A DNA stretch of 35,698 nucleotides from Planctomycetia bacterium (lineage in GTDB: Bacteria > Planctomycetota > UBA8108 > UBA1146): assembly GCA_009937185.1 (NCBI GenBank), contig JAACCY010000113.1, positions 1-35,698 on the forward strand, written 5' to 3'. The position numbers and the translations under genes are program-made. Shown one piece after another: positions 8,675 through 18,429 of this stretch. Positions within the stretch are counted from its first letter, which is position 1, and each line of letters begins with the position of its first letter. A model generated the notes under the pieces. That model was not told the DNA's origin and made no database searches. It was given only the letters and a program-made list of their open reading frames with translations.

Positions 8675-9763
8675 CTACCTGAGGCTCTTGATGAACTCAG
8701 TGACCCAAAGGATCTCTTTGTCCGTCAACTTGACCACTGGCATCTGCCCGGTGTAACCGTCAGATATTTTTTTCATCGGATAGCGAATCGATTCTTCAAT
8801 GTAACTCTCGTCGGCAATAGCACTCCCTAGAGTGCCATTCTCCGTGTACTTCCTCTCGCTACCAAAGAGGCCTTTCCACGTCGGGCCAGTTTTATTGGCG
8901 CCATCCAGACTGTGACAACTGACGCAGCCTTTTCGCTTCCATACGATTTCGCCCAATTCGGGAAATGGGAGAGCCTCGTCATAGGATGCCGCCACTGCTA
9001 ACCACTTGTCGAAGTCTTCTTGGGAAGGGTGCACCACGACCTTGCTGTGCATCGCTGAGTGCCCCTGACCGCAATATTCTGAACAATATAGTGAGTACAC
9101 TCCAGGTTCAGTGGCTTCGAACCACAACTGGCCAATACGTCCAGGTACGCAGTCTTTTTTCACCCGGAATGCCGGAATGAAAAGGGAATGCAGAACGTCG
9201 GCGGCAAGTACATTCACCTGAACCGGTGTATTGACGGGAACATGAAGTCCCGCCTTTTCGAGTACTTTGGCTTCGCGCTCAGCAGCTTGTTCAGCAGTCA
9301 AATCACCCGTGCGTAATGCATTACGGATCTCGTTGAAATCTTCCGAAGCACCAGAAACGACAGTACCACTCGCAGGGTAGGAGAAATTCCATGACCACTT
9401 CGCAGCCTCTGCTGTGATGACCATCGCGTTCGAAGGAGGTGTCGCCATGGCGACATAGCCCTTGTAGCCGTACCAGAACATCATCAGCGAAAGAATCACC
9501 GGGATACCCGTCCAGGCGATCTCAAGAATCAGATTGTGATCATTCTGACTCGTGGCTTTCTGTCCTTCTGGAGCACTAAACTTCCACATGAAGATAATGA
9601 GAAGCGCAGTGATCAGGACGAGAAAGAAGATGGAAACCCAATAGACGAAGTAAAAGTCGCCGTCTACGGTTGGAGCAAAGTTGGAGACGGACTCCGGAAG
9701 CCAAAAGGATGGTCCGGTTTGTGTCGCCAAGCTTTGGAAACTTGAAGTGAGGAAATGCATCAT
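8675..9763 (-). CDS. ctaC: Cytochrome c oxidase subunit II fused to cytochrome c (caa3 type)
   Basis: 362 residues. Two membrane helices (about 37-60 and 82-100) are followed by a periplasmic CuA domain with ligands H192, C227, E229, C231, H235 and M238 ([13 protein letters not shown]). A C-terminal cytochrome c domain has heme motif CVSCH at 280-284 and probable ligand M341 in GQMP. It receives electrons, here probably from ActE or ActA of ACIII, and passes them through CuA to CtaD. A charged Ala/Glu-rich insert of about 35 residues (about 138-171) lies between the conserved NFSYP and HVPVNTPVQ segments. Tandem ATGs occur at 9763 and 9760. No clear cleavable signal or lipobox is seen. Confidence 0.95.
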   Translation of the reverse strand: MMHFLTSSFQSLATQTGPSFWLPESVSNFAPTVDGDFYFVYWVSIFFLVLITALLIIFMWKFSAPEGQKATSQNDHNLILEIAWTGIPVILSLMMFWYGYKGYVAMATPPSNAMVITAEAAKWSWNFSYPASGTVVSGASEDFNEIRNALRTGDLTAEQAAEREAKVLEKAGLHVPVNTPVQVNVLAADVLHSLFIPAFRVKKDCVPGRIGQLWFEATEPGVYSLYCSEYCGQGHSAMHSKVVVHPSQEDFDKWLAVAASYDEALPFPELGEIVWKRKGCVSCHSLDGANKTGPTWKGLFGSERKYTENGTLGSAIADESYIEESIRYPMKKISDGYTGQMPVVKLTDKEILWVTEFIKSLR

Positions 9764-9827
9764 GATGCCTGCTCTCTCTGAGAGTCACTGGAGTCGTTTT
9801 CAACCTCTTCAGGAATTGCTCGCATGA

Positions 9828-10781
9828 CTAAAACCGCCCCGTCCTTTTGAGGACTAGCAAAAAGCCCCCCAAACCCATTACCGTTACGAGCCCGCCGAGT
9901 CGCATGACCAAGAGTGCCGTTGGACCGTATCTCGCCTTACTGGGATCGTAAACAAAACAGGTCAATATAATCTGATCTGCCCAAGTCCCCACTTTACCGC
10001 TGGAGGCTTCGACAAGTGCAAGTCGAAGAGTCTGTGGATCAAATTCGATCCCTTGAAGAGTTCGTGTCAGTTTCCCCTCAGGAGAAAGGATGAATGCCCC
10101 TGCTCCATGAGCGTACTCTTGGTTGTAGTCGTTCCATTGATAGTCAAATCCGACGCTATCAGCGATCAGTCGTAAGTTGCTCTCAGCGCCTGTGAGGAAG
10201 TTCCAGCCTTCTGCGGATTGATCGGTACTCACGCCCGTCAACTCGGCTTCTTCTTTAAAGACGTCGACGAGAGCCCGCTTTCTGTTGCGAGCGTCGAGGG
10301 CGCTGTCTCTGGGGTCGATACTCATCGTCACAACTTTGTAGTCGACACCCAGCGTCAATCCACACTCTGCCATCGACTTGATCATATTTTCTACGACAAG
10401 ATTGCAGAGCATCGGGCAACTGAAATATATCGGATTGAAAATAACGGGTAATCCGGTTTTGAAAACCTCACCCAGTGGAACACGCTTACCATTTGCAAGG
10501 CGCACTTCCTGATCCAACGGAACGGTGTTCCCTAAGCGATCAGTAATCGTAATTCCTTCAATGGATTTCAAAACAGGATCGTGTTCCTGCTTGTTCAATT
10601 CTCCAGGTGGCACAGATGGCGCTTGGCCAAAAACGAATCCACTAGAGAAGATCGCGAGTAAAAGAGCCACCTTGGGAATTTGAAAACAATCTACGAGGCC
10701 CGAGCAAAGCTGCGCAATGCAGTGCCCTGCCGGGAGTTGCTGTCTCTTTACCAGAAGTGATCTCTTTTGCATGAGTTTCAT
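9828..10781 (-). CDS. SCO1/SenC-family copper chaperone
   Basis: 317 residues. A hydrophobic N-terminal segment (about 36-52, VALLLAIFSSGFVFGQA) looks like a signal peptide or anchor. A thioredoxin-like domain carries C122-P-M-L-C126 and the distal His225 (YAHGAGAFIL), the copper-binding set of SCO proteins. A second hydrophobic helix lies at the C-terminus (about 290-311), so the domain would be held at the outer face of the membrane. SCO proteins insert copper into CuA of subunit II, matching its place directly before ctaC. The ATG is six bases after the preceding stop; the SD is weak, and the 35 residues before the signal are unusually long, so the start could be further in. Confidence 0.92.
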   Translation of the reverse strand: MKLMQKRSLLVKRQQLPAGHCIAQLCSGLVDCFQIPKVALLLAIFSSGFVFGQAPSVPPGELNKQEHDPVLKSIEGITITDRLGNTVPLDQEVRLANGKRVPLGEVFKTGLPVIFNPIYFSCPMLCNLVVENMIKSMAECGLTLGVDYKVVTMSIDPRDSALDARNRKRALVDVFKEEAELTGVSTDQSAEGWNFLTGAESNLRLIADSVGFDYQWNDYNQEYAHGAGAFILSPEGKLTRTLQGIEFDPQTLRLALVEASSGKVGTWADQIILTCFVYDPSKARYGPTALLVMRLGGLVTVMGLGGFLLVLKRTGRF

Positions 10782-10787
10782 GTCCGA

Positions 10788-11120
10788 TCAGTTCCCGGAA
10801 GTCCCGAATCGCTTCAGGACTTCTTCCTTACCCTGTTGTATCGGAATAGAGACGCGATTGTTGTCTCTATCCGTCCAGGAGTAGTTTTTCAGTTGAGAAT
10901 TCTGGAGGCCTTGAACTTCTTCCAGCTCACGGCTTTGGTAGCGATTTCTTTCCTCAAGCACAGAGGCTTCTTCTACACCGGTCAGGAATACCAATAAGTA
11001 TGCACTCACAACAAAAATGATAGTGAACACTATTCCGCCGTACCACGTTGGAATAGCACTCGGATCATCTCCGGCACCTTCGAGTAAATGGGCGTCGTCC
11101 GCTGATTTATTTTCGTTCAA
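10788..11120 (-). CDS. Small one-helix protein of the ACIII-oxidase operon
   Basis: About 110 residues. After a short acidic N-terminus comes a single hydrophobic segment (YGGIVFTIIFVVSAYLLVFL), then a charged helical stretch and the C-terminal pattern YSWTDRDNNRVSIPIQQGKEEVL. I recall a W-x-D...IPI pattern in small proteins beside oxidase and SCO genes but cannot assign a function. I chose TTG 11120 because AAGGGAG lies six bases upstream, 13 bases after the actF stop; an ATG at 11141 overlapping actF is the alternative. The position between actF and SCO suggests an accessory or linking subunit of ACIII and caa3. Confidence 0.75.
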   Translation of the reverse strand: MNENKSADDAHLLEGAGDDPSAIPTWYGGIVFTIIFVVSAYLLVFLTGVEEASVLEERNRYQSRELEEVQGLQNSQLKNYSWTDRDNNRVSIPIQQGKEEVLKRFGTSGN

Positions 11121-11133
11121 CTTGAACTCCCTT

Positions 11134-12486
11134 CTATGCATTCTCGAATGCCAGAGATTCCGGCATTCTGGGATCTTTTTCCGCAATCAGTGAGTGCCCT
11201 CTGAGTGAGAGCGCAAGACCGATCAAGAAAAGACCGAGGAAACCAATCGGAATAGTGATGTCGACCATCGTGAAGGGGAATTCTTCCCCACCGTTGATTT
11301 GTGGCATCACCAAGTAATACATGTCCGCCCATTGCATGATCAGTACCCAAATGGCAGCAACAGCCAGAATTGGGCGACTACGCTTGACATGCTTGGACAT
11401 GATGAACAGGAATGGGATCAAGAATCGACCAATGATCAATAACCAGCCCCATGAACCCCACAGCATGTTCTCTTGTCTCCGTAAGAACCAAGCCGTCTCC
11501 TCTGGAATGTTGGCATACCAGTAGAGCATGTATTGGCTAAATGCGATGTAGGCCCAGAAAACGGTAAAGGCGAACATCATCTTTCCAATATCTTGCATGT
11601 GTTCGTCGCTGACAGCTCTGGTCAATCTGCCATTCGCTTGCAGCCAGATCACGATCAGTGCGAGGAATGCATGGAACGACAAAACGCTACCCCCGAAAAG
11701 GTACACTCCGAAAATGGTACTGAACCAATGCGCATCCAGACTCATCAGAATGTCGTAAGCGGCAAAGGTGATACTCATGGCAAACAAAATCAGACCCAGC
11801 GGACTGAAGTGCGCCATTCGAGTCGTTCTCTTTAGATCGCCATCTGCATCCTGCTGTACCGAGTTTTTGTGGTACCAAAAAGAAATACCGATCCAAATCA
11901 AAAAGTAGATCGCCATGCGAATCAGGAAAAAGTCGTAGTTCAGATAAGCTTCCTTCACCGCGATAATCGAGTCGCCGGGATCGGGATGAATCCACTTATA
12001 GAGTTTGCCCATTTGCCCCGGCATAAGAGTCGGGATAAACAACAGCCCCATCAAAACAAAGTTACGGGAAACCGCTTCGGCTAATCTTCGCACCACCGTG
12101 CTCCAAGACGCCATCGTCACATGGTGAATCAGGACGAAGAAGATCGCTCCGAGACAGATGGCCAACAACCAAGATGCGCTGACGAGGTATGGATGCCAGA
12201 CAGACCAGGTTGAAACGTAACCGTGGGCCATACCGTGATCGCCACCGGAGTGGTCAGCAGAATGGTCAGCGGAGTGCGTGGGATCTGAAGAGTGGGCAGC
12301 TCCCCCTGCAGCATGGGGCTCTGAGTGACTATCGAAAGCACCTTCAAGATTTCCAAGAAGTAGTGTGCCTATCAATCCCAGAACAGCGAGAACGGCACCG
12401 AATCCGATCAACTGGCCGGAAAGTCCGCCCAAGCTGCGATTTTCGGTACTCAGATCTATGGTTTGCTTGTGTCCCATATCGATCAC
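11134..12486 (-). CDS. actF: ActF, NrfD-like membrane subunit of alternative complex III
   Basis: 450 residues with about ten hydrophobic helices. It is the second NrfD-like quinol-associated subunit of ACIII; the pattern WHPYLVSASWLLAICLGAIFFVLIHH and the C-terminal ITIPIGFLGLFLIGLALSL fit ActF. Between helix I and II a loop at 54-88 holds eight His residues spaced through Gly, Ala, Ser and Asp, which might bind metal. Start is GTG at 12486, overlapping the actE stop as GTGA; ATG 12477, with AAGGTG six bases upstream, is an equally good alternative. It acts in the cytoplasmic membrane. Confidence 0.92.
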   Translation of the reverse strand: MIDMGHKQTIDLSTENRSLGGLSGQLIGFGAVLAVLGLIGTLLLGNLEGAFDSHSEPHAAGGAAHSSDPTHSADHSADHSGGDHGMAHGYVSTWSVWHPYLVSASWLLAICLGAIFFVLIHHVTMASWSTVVRRLAEAVSRNFVLMGLLFIPTLMPGQMGKLYKWIHPDPGDSIIAVKEAYLNYDFFLIRMAIYFLIWIGISFWYHKNSVQQDADGDLKRTTRMAHFSPLGLILFAMSITFAAYDILMSLDAHWFSTIFGVYLFGGSVLSFHAFLALIVIWLQANGRLTRAVSDEHMQDIGKMMFAFTVFWAYIAFSQYMLYWYANIPEETAWFLRRQENMLWGSWGWLLIIGRFLIPFLFIMSKHVKRSRPILAVAAIWVLIMQWADMYYLVMPQINGGEEFPFTMVDITIPIGFLGLFLIGLALSLRGHSLIAEKDPRMPESLAFENA

Positions 12487-13214
12487 CTTCCCTCTTCAGG
12501 GGTGGCCGTGGAGCCGTCCTCGGAAGAGGAAGGTTTCTCCATGGACTCTAGCCGTTGCTTTTCCTCTGCGGGAATCTCAGCAACGTCAACAGACTGGCTG
12601 AACTGCAAGGCTTTGACATACGCCACGATGGCCCAACGATCTTCGACCGGGATCTGAGATCGATAACCCGGCATCGTATTGATGCCATATCCAATGATGT
12701 TGAAGAGCTCTCCAATCGGATGGGCGAGACCCTTTTCCGAAGAAAGATCTGTCACAAGCCATGCACCGTAATCCGATACGGCTGTACGACGAGGTACGAG
12801 TCCATCCCCATGTCCAGAAATACCGTGACAGGGTGTGCAATAGATTCCGAAACGCTCTTCGCCTCTGGCTAACAGATCTGCATTGACCTTGACCTGAGAA
12901 GGGAACGTCGTTGCCCAGTCATCGCCATTGGTGCCCCAATTGTAATGTTTATCAGCATTCAGTTCACCGCGTGCAACAGTACCGGGAACGGGCAATCTCA
13001 TCGCACGGTTGTCCCTATAGAAGGAATTCGCAGACTGAGTTTTAAACTTCTGTTGTTGGTCCATGTCCAGAAACACATGGATTCTAGGAGTCCTCGATGT
13101 GCTGTATCGAGCTTTCGCCACGAGTACTGGTGGGATGAGTAGGAACATGTTGACCAATATGATTGATCCAATGATCCAGCCCGGAACTTGTGTGTCCTTG
13201 ATAGGAAGAGTCAT
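12483..13214 (-). CDS. actE: ActE, monoheme cytochrome c subunit of alternative complex III
   Basis: 243 residues. One N-terminal hydrophobic helix (about 12-33) anchors a periplasmic cytochrome c domain with heme motif CTPCH at 126-130 and probable sixth ligand M181 (NTMPGY). ActE passes electrons from the pentaheme ActA toward the oxidase or a soluble carrier. The C-terminal tail is acidic and Ser/Glu-rich. The ATG at 13214 has GAGGAG seven bases upstream, overlapping the actD stop; the 3' end overlaps actF as GTGA. Chains of this kind support co-translation of the complex. Confidence 0.94.
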   Translation of the reverse strand: MTLPIKDTQVPGWIIGSIILVNMFLLIPPVLVAKARYSTSRTPRIHVFLDMDQQQKFKTQSANSFYRDNRAMRLPVPGTVARGELNADKHYNWGTNGDDWATTFPSQVKVNADLLARGEERFGIYCTPCHGISGHGDGLVPRRTAVSDYGAWLVTDLSSEKGLAHPIGELFNIIGYGINTMPGYRSQIPVEDRWAIVAYVKALQFSQSVDVAEIPAEEKQRLESMEKPSSSEDGSTATPEEGR

Positions 13215-13218
13215 TTGG

Positions 13219-13812
13219 CTACTCCTCGATCACTTCAATGGCGTTCGCCCCGATTCCACGTAGGAATCGAGCATTTGAATCTGCGTCAAATCTGCGATCG
13301 CGGGCTTCGATACTGATGAAAAATCTGTCGGCCGTGGCCCTACGGAAACGGTCACTCCGAAACAACGGATTGAACATTCTCGGCAAGCCGTTGAGAGCAA
13401 GCATTCCGCCAAAAGCACCGAACGCACTCAAAAGAATGGTCAATTCGAACGCCACTGGAATACTGGCAGGGATACTGAAAAATGGCTTACCACTGATCAG
13501 GAACGGATAACTGATTCCGTTCATCCAACCCTGCATCAACAGTCCTCCACAGAACCCCGTAAATCCCCCACCGAGCACGATCCAGGGAAGAATCGTCGGA
13601 CGGATTCCCATCGCCCCATCAAGGCCATGAACGGGATACGGAGTATGGCAATCCCAACGTTTGAATCCTTCGTCTCTGACTTTTTCTGCAGCAGACATCA
13701 GTTGGTCGGCAGTCTCAAACTCGGCAATCAACACCACTGGCTTAGGATCCACCGAACCTTCGGCGGTAATGGTGTCAAAAGCGGGTTCATGGGTCTTTGG
13801 TTCACTCATCAT
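13219..13812 (-). CDS. actD: ActD, DUF3341 membrane subunit of alternative complex III
   Basis: 197 residues. A soluble N-terminal region with VLIAEFETADQLMSAAEKVRDEG and YPVHGLDGAMGIRP is followed by two helices around the loop LMQGWMNGISYPFLISGKPFFSIPASIP and a C-terminal soluble tail. This layout is that of DUF3341, the ActD subunit, which packs against the NrfD-like ActC. Tandem ATGs occur at 13812 and 13809; AGGAG spacing of six bases favours 13809. The SD overlaps the actC stop. Confidence 0.94.
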   Translation of the reverse strand: MMSEPKTHEPAFDTITAEGSVDPKPVVLIAEFETADQLMSAAEKVRDEGFKRWDCHTPYPVHGLDGAMGIRPTILPWIVLGGGFTGFCGGLLMQGWMNGISYPFLISGKPFFSIPASIPVAFELTILLSAFGAFGGMLALNGLPRMFNPLFRSDRFRRATADRFFISIEARDRRFDADSNARFLRGIGANAIEVIEE

Positions 13813-13818
13813 TGACTC

Positions 13819-15315
13819 CTATGATCCAGCAGCCGGTGAAGGAGCGGATTCCGCATCTCCACTTTCGACAGGCTTTTCCGAGGGGGTTGAGTGAGCGGCA
13901 TCTGCAATCACTCCCTTCACTTCACTCATTGCTATGAATGGGAGGAAGCGACAGAAGAGTGCAAACAACGTAAAGAACAATCCAAATGCGCCGATCATGA
14001 TGCCGACGTCTGCCAGCTTGGGAGTGTAATAATCCCACGCAGCAGGAGTATAATCGTTCGCAAGACTGGTGACCGTGATCACGAATCTCTCGAACCACAT
14101 ACCAATGTTGACGAAGATGCTCACGACAAACATGATCCAGATATTAGTTCGAGCTTTCTTGAACCAGAAAATCTGGGGAGAGATCACGTTGCAGGAAACC
14201 ATGATCCAGTATGCCCAAGCGTATTGGCCAAATGCACGGTTCATGAATGCGAACTTTTCAACTTTAACTCCGCCATACCAGGCCATGAAAAATTCCTGCG
14301 CGTATGCGTAACCGACCAGCATTCCCGTCAGCATGATGACTTTATTCATATTCTCCAGGTGACGGAGAGTAATGATCTCTTTCAGACCAAACAGCTGTCG
14401 TGCAGGCACGAGCAAGGTCACCACCATGGCAAATCCACTGAAGATAGCACCCGCAACGAAGTACGGTGGGAAGATCGTCGTATGCCAACCAGCAACCTGT
14501 GAAACGGCGAAGTCGAAAGACACGACCGAGTGCACTGAAAGAACCAGCGGTGTCGCCAAGGATGCCAACAGAAGGTAGGAACGCTCGTAAACATGCCACT
14601 GCCGGTTTGACCCAGTCCAACCCATGGAGAGCGCACCGTAAGCAAGACGTCGTATCCAATTGTTAGCACGATCTCTCACTGTGGCCAAATCTGGAACCAT
14701 TCCCATGTACCAGAAGAGCAACGAAACCGTGAAGTACGTTCCTACAGCGAATACGTCCCAGAGCAATGGACTACGGAAGTTAGGCCAAAGTTCCATCTGG
14801 TTTGGCAACGGAAACATCCAGTATGCAAACCATGCTCGACCCACGTGGATTCCGGGGAACAATCCCGCACACATGACGGCGAAAATAGTCATCGCTTCTG
14901 CAGCCCTATTGATCGAAGTTCGCCATTTTTGACGGAACAAGAACAAGATGGCTGAGATCAGCGTACCTGCGTGACCAATGCCCACCCAGAACACGAAGTT
15001 GACGATAGCGTATCCCCAGCCCACAGGGTTATTGACCCCCCAGACTCCCACTCCCCAAAAGATAAGGAACGGAACGAAAACACCGAGAAGTCCCAATACT
15101 GAAAGCGAAAGAAGGAAGAACATGACCCAACCAAATGTGGGTTTGTCTTCGAGAATCCCGCAAACTTTATCCGTGATCGTAGTGTTGTCATTCTCTCCAG
15201 TAATCCAAGGCTGACGCTCTACAGGAGAATACGACGTGTTGTCGATCTCCTGGCTCTGAGCATTGCCGAGAATCTCGGGTCGAATGAAGGGAATCTTTTC
15301 GAGGAGATGCTTCAT
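13819..15315 (-). CDS. actC: ActC, NrfD-like quinol-oxidising membrane subunit
   Basis: 498 residues with about ten hydrophobic helices, in the polysulfide reductase NrfD family. Typical ACIII segments include [35 protein letters not shown] and the [20 protein letters not shown] loop. ActC holds the quinol site next to the Fe-S protein ActB. The C-terminus ends in a disordered Ser/Pro/Glu tail. The start is three bases after the actB stop (15319), so the genes are coupled. Confidence 0.95.
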   Translation of the reverse strand: MKHLLEKIPFIRPEILGNAQSQEIDNTSYSPVERQPWITGENDNTTITDKVCGILEDKPTFGWVMFFLLSLSVLGLLGVFVPFLIFWGVGVWGVNNPVGWGYAIVNFVFWVGIGHAGTLISAILFLFRQKWRTSINRAAEAMTIFAVMCAGLFPGIHVGRAWFAYWMFPLPNQMELWPNFRSPLLWDVFAVGTYFTVSLLFWYMGMVPDLATVRDRANNWIRRLAYGALSMGWTGSNRQWHVYERSYLLLASLATPLVLSVHSVVSFDFAVSQVAGWHTTIFPPYFVAGAIFSGFAMVVTLLVPARQLFGLKEIITLRHLENMNKVIMLTGMLVGYAYAQEFFMAWYGGVKVEKFAFMNRAFGQYAWAYWIMVSCNVISPQIFWFKKARTNIWIMFVVSIFVNIGMWFERFVITVTSLANDYTPAAWDYYTPKLADVGIMIGAFGLFFTLFALFCRFLPFIAMSEVKGVIADAAHSTPSEKPVESGDAESAPSPAAGS

Positions 15316-15318
15316 CGT

Positions 15319-18300
15319 CTAGCCCTCCTTCTTCTCACCGGAATCATCACCTTCTGGCGACATTTCTCCGGGATTTTTGAGCTGGGCCAAATAACTTGTC
15401 CGCGGACGAACGTTGAGTTCCGCCAACATCTTGTAAGACCGGTGCGACTTCTGTGTCATGGCTACTTGGCTTTCTGGATCAGAAAGGTCTCCAAATGATA
15501 TGGCACTGGTCGGACAGGTCTGAGCACAAGCAGGAACGACGTCTCCATCTTTGAGATCACGTCGATCATTGTGTGCCGAAATCTTAGCTTTATTGATGCG
15601 CTGAACACAGTATGTGCACTTCTCCATAACCCCTCGACCACGGATTGTCACCGTGGGGTTATAGCCCATTTGCTCTGTCTTACTGGGTTCATGAGTGTTG
15701 TTGTAGTAGTTGAAACGGCGAACCTTATATGGACAGTTGTTACTGCAGTATCGGGTTCCGATACAGCGGTTGTAGACCATGTCATTCAGGCCCTCTTCGT
15801 TGTGCACAGTAGCAGCAACGGGACAGACCTGTTCACACGGTGCATTTTCGCACTGATTACAGGTCATCGGCTGGTGAATCATTTCCGGATTCTCAACATC
15901 TTCACCACGGAAGTAGCGATCGATACGCATCCAGTGCATTTCACGTCCGGTTGCCACCTCGTCTTTACCGACAACAGAAATGTTATTCTCTGCTTGGCAG
16001 GCGATGACACAAGCACTGCATCCGGTACAGACATTCAAATCAATCGACATCGCCCACTTGTGTGACTTGTATTCATGATCAGGGAAGAGGCTCTTCAACG
16101 GAGGATGATGCGGCCCCGCGTCTTTAACAGCCTGCCCCACCTCTGAAAGGTCTGGAGAAAAACCGGTCTCAACAGTACGGGCAAACTCACCCACCCTGTC
16201 CAATTCGGCTTCACGCTGGAGATCGCCCATGAAGGCTTCAGGACGAATCGGATTATGGTCCTGAGTCGTGGCGAGAACATACTCTCCATCGCCTCTGGAA
16301 ACTGTGACCGAAGCGAATCCTTGCTTCACAGCATTTTCTGACCGCAGCTTGTAGGTATCAAAACCAACGCCATCTGCAATCTGGTAAATCATCGGTTTTC
16401 TGGAAAGACGCCCTGCAGCACGATCGGCCAGCAATCGTCCGTATCCCAGCGAGACGGCAATGGTTTGTTCGTTTTGTCCAGGCAGCACGAAGGCAGGCAT
16501 TTGAAGGTCTATTCCCTCTACCACCAGCTTCAGCATGTCACCGTTCTTCACTCCGAGGCTATTTGCTTTCTTCGGAGAAACGATGGCGCAGTTATCCCAG
16601 GTGACCTTTGTCATGGGATCCGGGAGTTCCTGAAGCCAACCATTATTGGCATATCGACCATCAAAGAGTGAATGGTCTTGAAGGAAAACGATTTCGTCTC
16701 CGCCTGGGGATTGAATGGCTCGCTGAAGCCCAGCACCCCAACCACCTTTAATCGCACCGGGAGCCTTGTCGACAGTATTCGACGTCCCCCCGATGAATCC
16801 ATCATGAATCCACTTCCTCCACGATTCCTCGAAATCGTAATCGGCATTACCTGAAAGAATCTCTCGGGTAATGTTGTAATCAGAACGAGGAGAATCCTCG
16901 ATCAGGATACTCATGAACTCGACGGAACTACGCCCAGCATAAAGAGGTTCGATCAAGGGTTGCTGAAGCGTAATCGTTCCATCCCAGGAACGACAGGCAC
17001 CCCATTGCTCAAGGAAGTGGGTGGTATTCATATGCCACGCACATGCTTTCCCAGTTTCATCCTTGTACTCGCCCAAATGGATCGACGAAGGCACTTCACT
17101 GATCAGTGTCTTCCAAGTTTCGCCACTCATCTTCGGAGCGTCGTAAACAGGGTTCGCACCTAGAATAATCAAATGCTCCAACTCGCCGGACTTGATCCTT
17201 GTTGCGAGTAGTTCGAGATCTTCCAAGTGAGAAGGACGTGATGGGTATCTCACCTCTGCATACTCAAGAGGCTTACCACTCCCGACAGCACCCAAGCCCG
17301 ACACATTGATCGCGTGAACCAATGCATGCACCTCAGGCGGCTGACGATCCCCCGCCATCACCAGAGCGTTGCCACCCTGAGATTTGAGGTCCGCGGCCAT
17401 TTTAAGGATTCGATCATCTGGGACTCCAGCGGAGGCCACGACATTGGCAATATCAGAAGGGAGATCCACTTCGAGAGCTTTGGCCAGTTGGGCCACCATT
17501 CTCGGGATATCCGAAGATTTTGCCGTGATGTGAATGTCTGCAGCACCGCCAGTGATGGAGTAGGAACTCTCGACAACATAAACCCTGCTGATGCTGGCCT
17601 CGTCGTCATCCGCCGAAAGTCTCATGGCTGCCCAGCCGGCACTATGAGACAAATTGGCGGGGTGAGTCATCAAAGGATCGGCGTCGAAACAGGCGAGTAC
17701 TTTTGCTTTAGAAAGATCCGCGACAGGTCTCTGAGGCGAACCGAAAGCCTGCCCCGTACCCAGTCTTTCCGAATCCCTGTTCAAGGGCGCCCATTCATGC
17801 CAACTACCACTCTTGAACTGGCGCATGAATTTCTTGCGCATTCCATCGAGCGGCAGTGACGATGTGGGAGCCGCCAACATAGCAATCTTAGTTGCGGATT
17901 TGACTTCGCTCAACTTGAGCATCGCTTCGTCCCATGTCGCATTAATGCTCTTACCATCTACCATTTGAGATGGTTGCTTACTGCGACCGGGGTCATAGAG
18001 GTTTAGCACGCTGGCTTGCATCTGAGACGTTGCCGTCCCGCTGCATGCCGGATGATCGCCATTGCCATCCACTCGGATGGGTCGACCATCAAAACTCGTG
18101 ACTAAAACTCCTTCCGCCACTTCCTGCTGTTCCCAACACGAAGCGTAAGCTTCAGGAACGCCAGGGATTTGACCTTCAGGACGACTGGTGTGTGGCAAGA
18201 TCGCCTCACGCGGCCAGCGACATCCGGCAAGTCCCCCAGCGAGAGCCACGGAGGCTCCCATGACCTTGAGGAAGTGACGCCTCGAGGTGGAGTTGAATAA

Positions 18301-18429
18301 TTCTGGAGCATGGTTCGGGAATTCTTTGTGAACCAACTCGCGAAATTCGGGGGTATCAGCGTAATCTTCAAGACTACGCCAAAGTGTTTTCCCCGAGCCA
18401 TTTTCGATCATTTTGTTTATCGATGACAT
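15319..18429 (-). CDS. actB: ActB, molybdopterin oxidoreductase-like Fe-S subunit
   Basis: 1036 residues, the fused ActB1-ActB2 form. A Tat-like signal is embedded at 49-70 (SRRHFLKVMGAS, then a hydrophobic run to LAGC). C70 also sits in a lipobox-like context, so lipid anchoring is possible. The central 700 residues resemble molybdopterin oxidoreductases, which in ACIII lack the cofactor. The C-terminal third has ferredoxin-like cysteine clusters CTGCSACVIAC, CNQCENAPCEQVCP, CIGTRYCSNNCP and CTYC with CAQTCP, enough for four Fe-S clusters. It carries electrons from quinol at ActC to the ActA hemes on the periplasmic face. The ATG overlaps actA by 13 bases, and no good SD is seen before it. 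Confidence 0.96.
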   Translation of the reverse strand: MSSINKMIENGSGKTLWRSLEDYADTPEFRELVHKEFPNHAPELFNSTSRRHFLKVMGASVALAGGLAGCRWPREAILPHTSRPEGQIPGVPEAYASCWEQQEVAEGVLVTSFDGRPIRVDGNGDHPACSGTATSQMQASVLNLYDPGRSKQPSQMVDGKSINATWDEAMLKLSEVKSATKIAMLAAPTSSLPLDGMRKKFMRQFKSGSWHEWAPLNRDSERLGTGQAFGSPQRPVADLSKAKVLACFDADPLMTHPANLSHSAGWAAMRLSADDDEASISRVYVVESSYSITGGAADIHITAKSSDIPRMVAQLAKALEVDLPSDIANVVASAGVPDDRILKMAADLKSQGGNALVMAGDRQPPEVHALVHAINVSGLGAVGSGKPLEYAEVRYPSRPSHLEDLELLATRIKSGELEHLIILGANPVYDAPKMSGETWKTLISEVPSSIHLGEYKDETGKACAWHMNTTHFLEQWGACRSWDGTITLQQPLIEPLYAGRSSVEFMSILIEDSPRSDYNITREILSGNADYDFEESWRKWIHDGFIGGTSNTVDKAPGAIKGGWGAGLQRAIQSPGGDEIVFLQDHSLFDGRYANNGWLQELPDPMTKVTWDNCAIVSPKKANSLGVKNGDMLKLVVEGIDLQMPAFVLPGQNEQTIAVSLGYGRLLADRAAGRLSRKPMIYQIADGVGFDTYKLRSENAVKQGFASVTVSRGDGEYVLATTQDHNPIRPEAFMGDLQREAELDRVGEFARTVETGFSPDLSEVGQAVKDAGPHHPPLKSLFPDHEYKSHKWAMSIDLNVCTGCSACVIACQAENNISVVGKDEVATGREMHWMRIDRYFRGEDVENPEMIHQPMTCNQCENAPCEQVCPVAATVHNEEGLNDMVYNRCIGTRYCSNNCPYKVRRFNYYNNTHEPSKTEQMGYNPTVTIRGRGVMEKCTYCVQRINKAKISAHNDRRDLKDGDVVPACAQTCPTSAISFGDLSDPESQVAMTQKSHRSYKMLAELNVRPRTSYLAQLKNPGEMSPEGDDSGEKKEG

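Noticed and set aside
17314-17859. 181-codon plus-strand frame opposite actB
   Set aside because: Antisense shadow of actB; composition not protein-like.
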